Assembly (NCBI RefSeq): GCF_011386835.1
Contig: NC_088800.1
Span: 11,060,572 to 11,124,571 of the forward strand
Direction of reading: 5' to 3'
Length of the DNA: 64,000 bases
From: Chrysemys picta bellii
Lineage: Eukaryota; Chordata; Testudines; Emydidae
Shown piece after piece: positions 59,190 through 64,000 of this stretch; position 1 is the first letter of the stretch; every line of letters begins with the position of its first letter. The notes beneath the pieces were generated by a model. The model made no database searches. It was not told where the DNA came from and saw only the letters and a list, made by a program, of their open reading frames with translations. A program made the position numbers and the translations under genes.

Positions 59190-59606
59190 CCTCCACAAGG
59201 ACTGGTCTTGGGACCAGTCTCATTTAATATTATAATTAATGACCTTGGCACAAAAAGTAGGAGTGTGCTAATGAAATTTGTGGCGGACACAATGTTGAGA
59301 GGCACTGTCAATAAAAAGGAGAATTGGAATATTATACAAGTTGAATTGTGTTACCTTGAGGACTGGAGCAATAGAAATGGGATGAAATTTAATAGTATAT
59401 AGTGCAAGATCATTCATTTAGGGGCTAATAAAAAGAATTCATTATTAACAGAGGAGGAATAAGATTTGGGGGTATGATCCACAAATGTGATGCAGCCATG
59501 AAAAAGACTAATGCAATCCTAGGATATGTCAGGCAAGGTATTTCCAGAAGGGATAGAGAAGTACTAATCCCATCGTACAAGATACTGGTAAAACCTCATC
59601 TGGAAT
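59190..59606 (+). mobile_element. CR1 LINE internal RT fragment, plus strand
   Basis: Frame 59208-59402 reads GPVSFNIIINDL ... LMKFVADTMLRG ... LCYLEDWSNRNGMKFN, the palm-to-thumb RT region of a CR1-type LINE. The preceding codons give QGLVL (gggaccagt continues into it). The family catalytic FADDT is FVADT here, so the first catalytic Asp is lost. Downstream, 'atgaaaaagactaatgcaat' and 'gtcaggcaaggtatttccag' match the following ORF segment, before homology stops at about 59606 (no 3' end). It is a different subfamily from 1716-4911 and is truncated at both ends. Confidence 0.88.
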
Positions 59607-59639
59607 AGTGGAGCATCCAAGCCTGAATCAAGCCAGGAC

Positions 59640-60060
59640 CCAAGGTTCAAGCCCTATTGTTTTTTCAGTGTAGACACAGCCCTACTGGATTCTTGCTCTG
59701 GGAGTCCACCAGATGTATCCCACAATCCCCTGGGCCTACTTTCTTTATCCAGTCAAATTTGATGAACAGTCAAGTTTTCCCACACTGCAACACCAACAAA
59801 GGGCTAAAGCGTTGGGAGGGCTCTAGGAAGTCTGGGATATGGGTGGTTGGACTCGGGCCCACGTAATGTAGTGTAGTCACTGGAGCCCCAGGTTGAGCCC
59901 CATGATTCAACAATCCCTAAAATGGGTTTACAAATGAGTGTAGATTTTCAAGCCCTAAATTAACAAACCCAGGTTCTGCTAACTCGAGCTCTTCTTACAT
60001 TACTCGAGTCCTGGGCTTACATTGCCGTGTAGAAGTCCCCTCAGGCTCGTAAGCCACTTA
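59640..60060. repeat. MITE-like element with tgtagac-type words
   Basis: 'ttcagtgtagacacagccct' near the left and 'gggcttacattgccgtgtag' near the right are loosely inverted. Internal cccaggttctgctaactcga / ctcgagtcctgggctt is a short inverted pair (about 59968-60015). Boundaries are uncertain. Confidence 0.5.
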
Positions 60061-62224
60061 GGCACTTCTGAACATTTTACTCAAGGAGCCCATCATAAAA
60101 CTCCATGATACCAAGAAATGCCTACAGTTACCCTGTGGTAGTTTGCCACTGCCTAGCACAACTCCTTGGTAAATAAGTCTTGTGCCATTTTCCTTTTTCT
60201 TTCTTCTTTTTTTTTTTTGCAATGACTGGCTCATTAAACATCTAACAAAATGTAATCTATTAATAGAGATCTTCTTGGCTGGCTAGAAAAAAAAGTTTTT
60301 AATTGCTACCTTTTACAAATATAAATAAAAATAACAGAAGGCCTGCTGCTATTCTATAAGGCCTGCCCCTATTAAAGAGATTGAATGCAGAAAGTGTGTA
60401 TTTATGCCATTGAGCCAACTTAAACGTTCATAAAGACAATGAAGCTTCAGTATCCTGAGTCGCTGATTTTTGAGTTTCAGGTCAGAGACAGATGACTTCA
60501 TGCCGAGATTTATTACTAAGAGGCAAAGCTTTGGAGTTTGTGTCAAGGTGGACCCATCCATCATCAGAAGAATTTTGCCATAATATTCTACTGTCAGATC
60601 CCATCTACCCTTGATCAATCTATCAGGTGGCCTACTTAGGAAATTGTAAGGAAGTCCAATATAATCTGATTAGACATCTAAAAAACACGACCAATGGTTA
60701 ATCATACAGGCAAATTGTAGTGTGCTATATCTGACTCCCATCTTATTGCATACAATACGCACAGGGATAAATTCTCAGCTAATCTTCTACCTGGCATATA
60801 CCCAATACTGTGTTGTATTTGCCTCTGCACCTTGGTGCTGCAAGTATCTGCTAATAATTTTAACACCACTGAAATAGTTTAATACCTGTACACATGGGCA
60901 TAGGCATTAGAATTTGTACCCATAAGATCCATTGACCCCAGTTGGTTTTGCAGGTGAAAATATTGATCCCTGTGCAACCACATGTGTTAGATTATTTAAT
61001 GGGCGCAGGTGCAGGGTATAGGTGGCTTTTGCTACATACTCAACTTCTTCCCTTAACCCTCTATATCCTATTTGGCCCCGAGAACACGTTAAAACAGCCT
61101 CAGGCCGGTTCTAACGGCTTTCTACAGGCTGTTCCTCTGGCCCAGAATTCCAAGAGGGCAGTGTGCTCTGAGCACACCCCATCCCACCATGCAGGAGGGG
61201 CCCCCTTAAAATTAGGAAATAGTAGAATACAAGACTCAGATGCCCCCCACTGACAACCTACCAGCACTAGAGGGGTTGTACGGAGCAGAATAAACACAAC
61301 TTGGTGTTGAGAACCTAGGTTGGCTTTGCGGTAAGAAAAATCACCTCCTCACACATAAACTCAGCAAAATTGATATGAAATCCCTCAGGGAGAACAAATA
61401 TGGAACCCCACAACGTCATCTTTACAGAGTGACTCTTTGGAGTGTAACCTCCGTTGAAATAATATTATGTTTTGCCTGCAAGAGGGATGCACTGCAGTGG
61501 GGTAGTGTGAATACTGAGAGCATAAAAAGGACGTATCCACCTGACTTTAGTGGATTTGTTCCTTTTAGTCCTCAGGGGAGACCCCAGACTGAACAGCCCC
61601 GATCGGCCTTCAATTCCAGCTCCGCCAGTTCTTCTGTGTACTTGCTCCTTTCCGTGCACACGACGCCATTGTCTGGACTTTGAGCTGCCAGGTTATAGTG
61701 TCTAGCTCTCCCAAGTTAGTAGCTGCTGCTGACCTACACTGTGGTCAAGACATTAAGAAAGATGAATTTTTCCAAAATGAGGCAGACCAGTGAACTGTGA
61801 TGGCAATGTAATTCCATTACTTTCAAAGGAGTTGAGTCTGTTATAGCCAGTCAAGCGTAACAATGCTTACCTTAAAGAAAAAAAGGAGAAGTTGGGATTT
61901 TATTATTATTATTATTTCTTCAGTGCGAGAACACCAAAGGGATGGAGAGCCTTGTAGAGTAAGAGGAAGAGCTGTTCAAGGGGGAAATAACAGTGGTGCA
62001 AAATGATCTACGACCTGGCTAAAAGAGTGGGTGCCTGTGGGGCCCATATGGAATAGATTGAAGGTGAAGTTAGGAATTACTTCATTTTCCAGGGCTCTGC
62101 CGACTATGATGGTGCCCTCCATTGCCAGCTCTGAGCTAAAATTTCTCAGTTAACTAAAGGCTGAAATTAACAGAAATATCTAAAAGAGGAAAACGGCAGG
62201 TATGGTGTGGGATTTGCAAAACTA
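60061..62224. other. Gene-free stretch
   Basis: T-run near 60207-60219; (TTA)n at 61899-61916. Minus frame 60349-60618 (89 codons) and plus frames at 60942-61253 and 61375-61683 have no recognisable domain. No supported gene. Confidence 0.4.
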
Positions 62225-62310
62225 CCTAAAGGAACTGGGTGCCTAACTCCCATTAAAATGAAACCCAAATCAACTTAGGTGACTTAAAAAAAATCTCAGC
62301 CTTGGTTGTT
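62225..62310. repeat. Remnant of the 'tgcctaactcccatt' palindromic repeat
   Basis: 'ggaactgggtgcctaactcc', cattaaaatgaaa, 'caacttaggtgacttaaaaa', aatctcag. Related to 43862-43950. Confidence 0.5.
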
Positions 62311-62624
62311 TGGATAAGGAAAGTGATGTCAATTGTTCAGACATGGAGAGATCATGGGCCGTGTCTATGGATCTTGTCTGAAGTCTCCTCAGGAGAGGTG
62401 ACATGGGCCCAGGTCACTGGGTGGGGAGAGAGGATATTGCTTCCCTATAATTCATTCAGTACCTTGTAGTAATTCTGCCCTGCTTTCAGGATGCATTGCG
62501 ACTCCAGCATACAGATTACACGGGAAAGCCATTGCTCAGATAGAAACACAATGACATAAGCTCAGCTGCAGAGGAAGGGTTAGGCAGAGTTGAGCAGTGG
62601 TTACAGAGAAATATACTCAGGTAA

Positions 62625-62830
62625 TACTTTGCGATCCTCACTTCAAAGCTACAAAGCGCTTTGGGCATTAATTAATTCAGTCTCACTGAAGGGTAGGCTT
62701 TACTATGCGGACACAGAGAGGGTTCAGTGACAGGCCCAAGGTCACACAAAAGATCAGCAGGAAAGACATGAACTGAACCTCAAACCCTGACTCCCAGTTC
62801 CCCGCTTTAATCACTAGACAACACTCCTTC
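62625..62830 (-). repeat. MIR-related SINE, minus strand
   Basis: 'aaagctacaaagcgctttgg', gcattaattaat, 'ggacacagagagggttcagt', gacaggcccaaggtcacaca, 'ctgactcccagttccccgct', ttaatcactagacaacac in reverse-MIR order. Confidence 0.82.
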
Positions 62831-64000
62831 CCGCCTGTGATTGAGGGAGATCAGTATTTGGAGTTCCCCGGGATGCGAGTTTTACTTACCCAGCTCCTTC
62901 CTTCCTATTACTCGCGGTGTGTTGCATAATGCACGCACTAGAAACACCCTGAAAAGTGCAAAGTTAGGGAAACAGCGTCAATATTTATAATATTCCCCAG
63001 CCTCTGCAGCCCCAAGCTGTTTGGAAATACAGCAAGAACATGCACTGCAGTTCAGCATCTATGTTGAAAACTACGGGGGGGGGGAGGCGAGCCGGGGACG
63101 TTCTCCCAGGAGCCCAGCTCTAAAATGCCAGGCTTTAATGATTTGGAAAGAAACACATTTCAGCACTACTGTGGCACAAGTGCATCAGAGCTGCAGTGAG
63201 GAGCAGTAGCAGGTCTTTCTCCTAAGTACCTAAGGGGAAGTTTCTAACCACTCAGACCCACTCATGAGCCTCCCAAGGGCAGAGTGTTAACAGTGCAGTC
63301 ACATTGCTGGGGTCAGGTGATACAATGTATTACATCACCAAAATTGTACCAAAGCAGCTACTGGGAGATTAGCTTAAAGTATTTGACAGCTGCTGTTAGA
63401 TTGCACTTTACTTTTACCGCTGCAGGTTGAAAATGAACACCAAGTCAAGCATTATTGTTATATGAAACCATTACCTCAGTCGTGGGTTACTGACCAGACA
63501 GGGGGCTCTGCTCTGTTAGGGACCATTTTATTTGGAAGTTGTTGCAATGGCTTCATTATGCCAGCGGGTGGTGGTGGTTGTTTTTAACCCCGCTCACTAA
63601 TCGTCCATTCCTTTTGGCTTTTGGGGATTTCTTTTGCCAGCGTAAGTACAGTCTACGGAGGATATTGTCTGGGCATGCAGCTGATTTGTTTTTACTGTAG
63701 TAGCTGTTGATCTGGCCTCTGGAAGTTTAAAATAGTGTGAGAGCCGGCCAGGCACAGGATCAAATGTACATTATAAAAGCGCTTGAACGCCAGGAACATT
63801 CTGAATGACTGGGCAGTGCATTCTTCAGAAGAAGATTATTTCAAGTATGTTCTATGCCTTTCAGATAAGCTTCCACTCCTAACCCCTTCCCCACCCACTA
63901 CTCCCAACCTGGCTGGCACCAGGACAGGGTACAATGTGAAATGTCGGTGGGAGAAATGGATGGATTCCGGACATGCCTCTCTTAACAGAACTCTTGCACA
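62831..64000. other. Gene-free stretch
   Basis: A G-run of 11 at 63075-63085 within a short CpG-bearing segment (63065-63105); otherwise nothing recognised up to the window edge. Confidence 0.4.

Noticed and set aside
1..64000. CRISPR arrays, operons, phage or bacterial features
   Set aside because: Nothing of the kind; repeats, base composition and absence of dense ORFs are vertebrate.
1..64000. Endogenous retrovirus or LTR element
   Set aside because: No paired LTRs, primer-binding site or retroviral protein motifs recognised; all reverse-transcriptase traces are CR1-type.

Overview
This window is vertebrate nuclear DNA with no protein-coding exon, rRNA or functional tRNA gene that I can support. 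The best guess is a cryptodiran turtle, or at least a non-avian sauropsid. The reasons are a tRNA-headed SINE with a CR1-like ATTCTATG tail (58926-59100, the turtle Cry/Pol III SINE type), CR1 LINE fragments in both orientations and of several ages, many old MIR-type fragments, and several families of non-autonomous DNA transposons with clean TIRs and target-site duplications. The host sequence is AT-leaning and CpG-poor; almost all CpG-rich sequence sits inside one transposon family. The longest open frames (172, 154, 127, 125 codons) are about what chance gives in 64 kb, and several lie inside transposons.

Layout. 1.7-4.9 kb: a degenerate but long CR1 LINE (+) carrying two younger insertions, a 112-bp foldback element (3553-3664) and a 333-bp palindromic hAT MITE (4391-4723). 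5-19 kb: intergenic or intronic DNA with MIR, CR1 tails, two MITE-like elements and an unexplained pair of 91-bp inverted repeats (14149-14239 / 14794-14884). 19.4-20.1 kb: GC-rich degenerate tandem repeats. 21.3-26 kb: three hAT MITEs and a 70-bp hairpin whose sister copy lies at 486-554. 27.2-28.3 kb: an old minus-strand CR1 3' half. 33.6 kb: a 189-bp TA-flanked element. 38.9 and 45.2-45.8 kb: a further hAT MITE and a hAT-within-hAT nest. 51.1-51.4 kb: an unclassified foldback. 58.6-60.1 kb: SINE, CR1 and MITE cluster. The rest (notably 28.4-30.6, 36.1-37.8, 46-51 and 60.1-64 kb) shows nothing recognisable and may hold conserved regulatory sequence.

The most interesting structure is a group of palindromic hAT MITEs (six copies, five sites with readable duplications plus one weaker). 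They share one CCAAT-containing GC-rich core but carry at least three different terminal modules, so ends and cores appear to have been exchanged between families.
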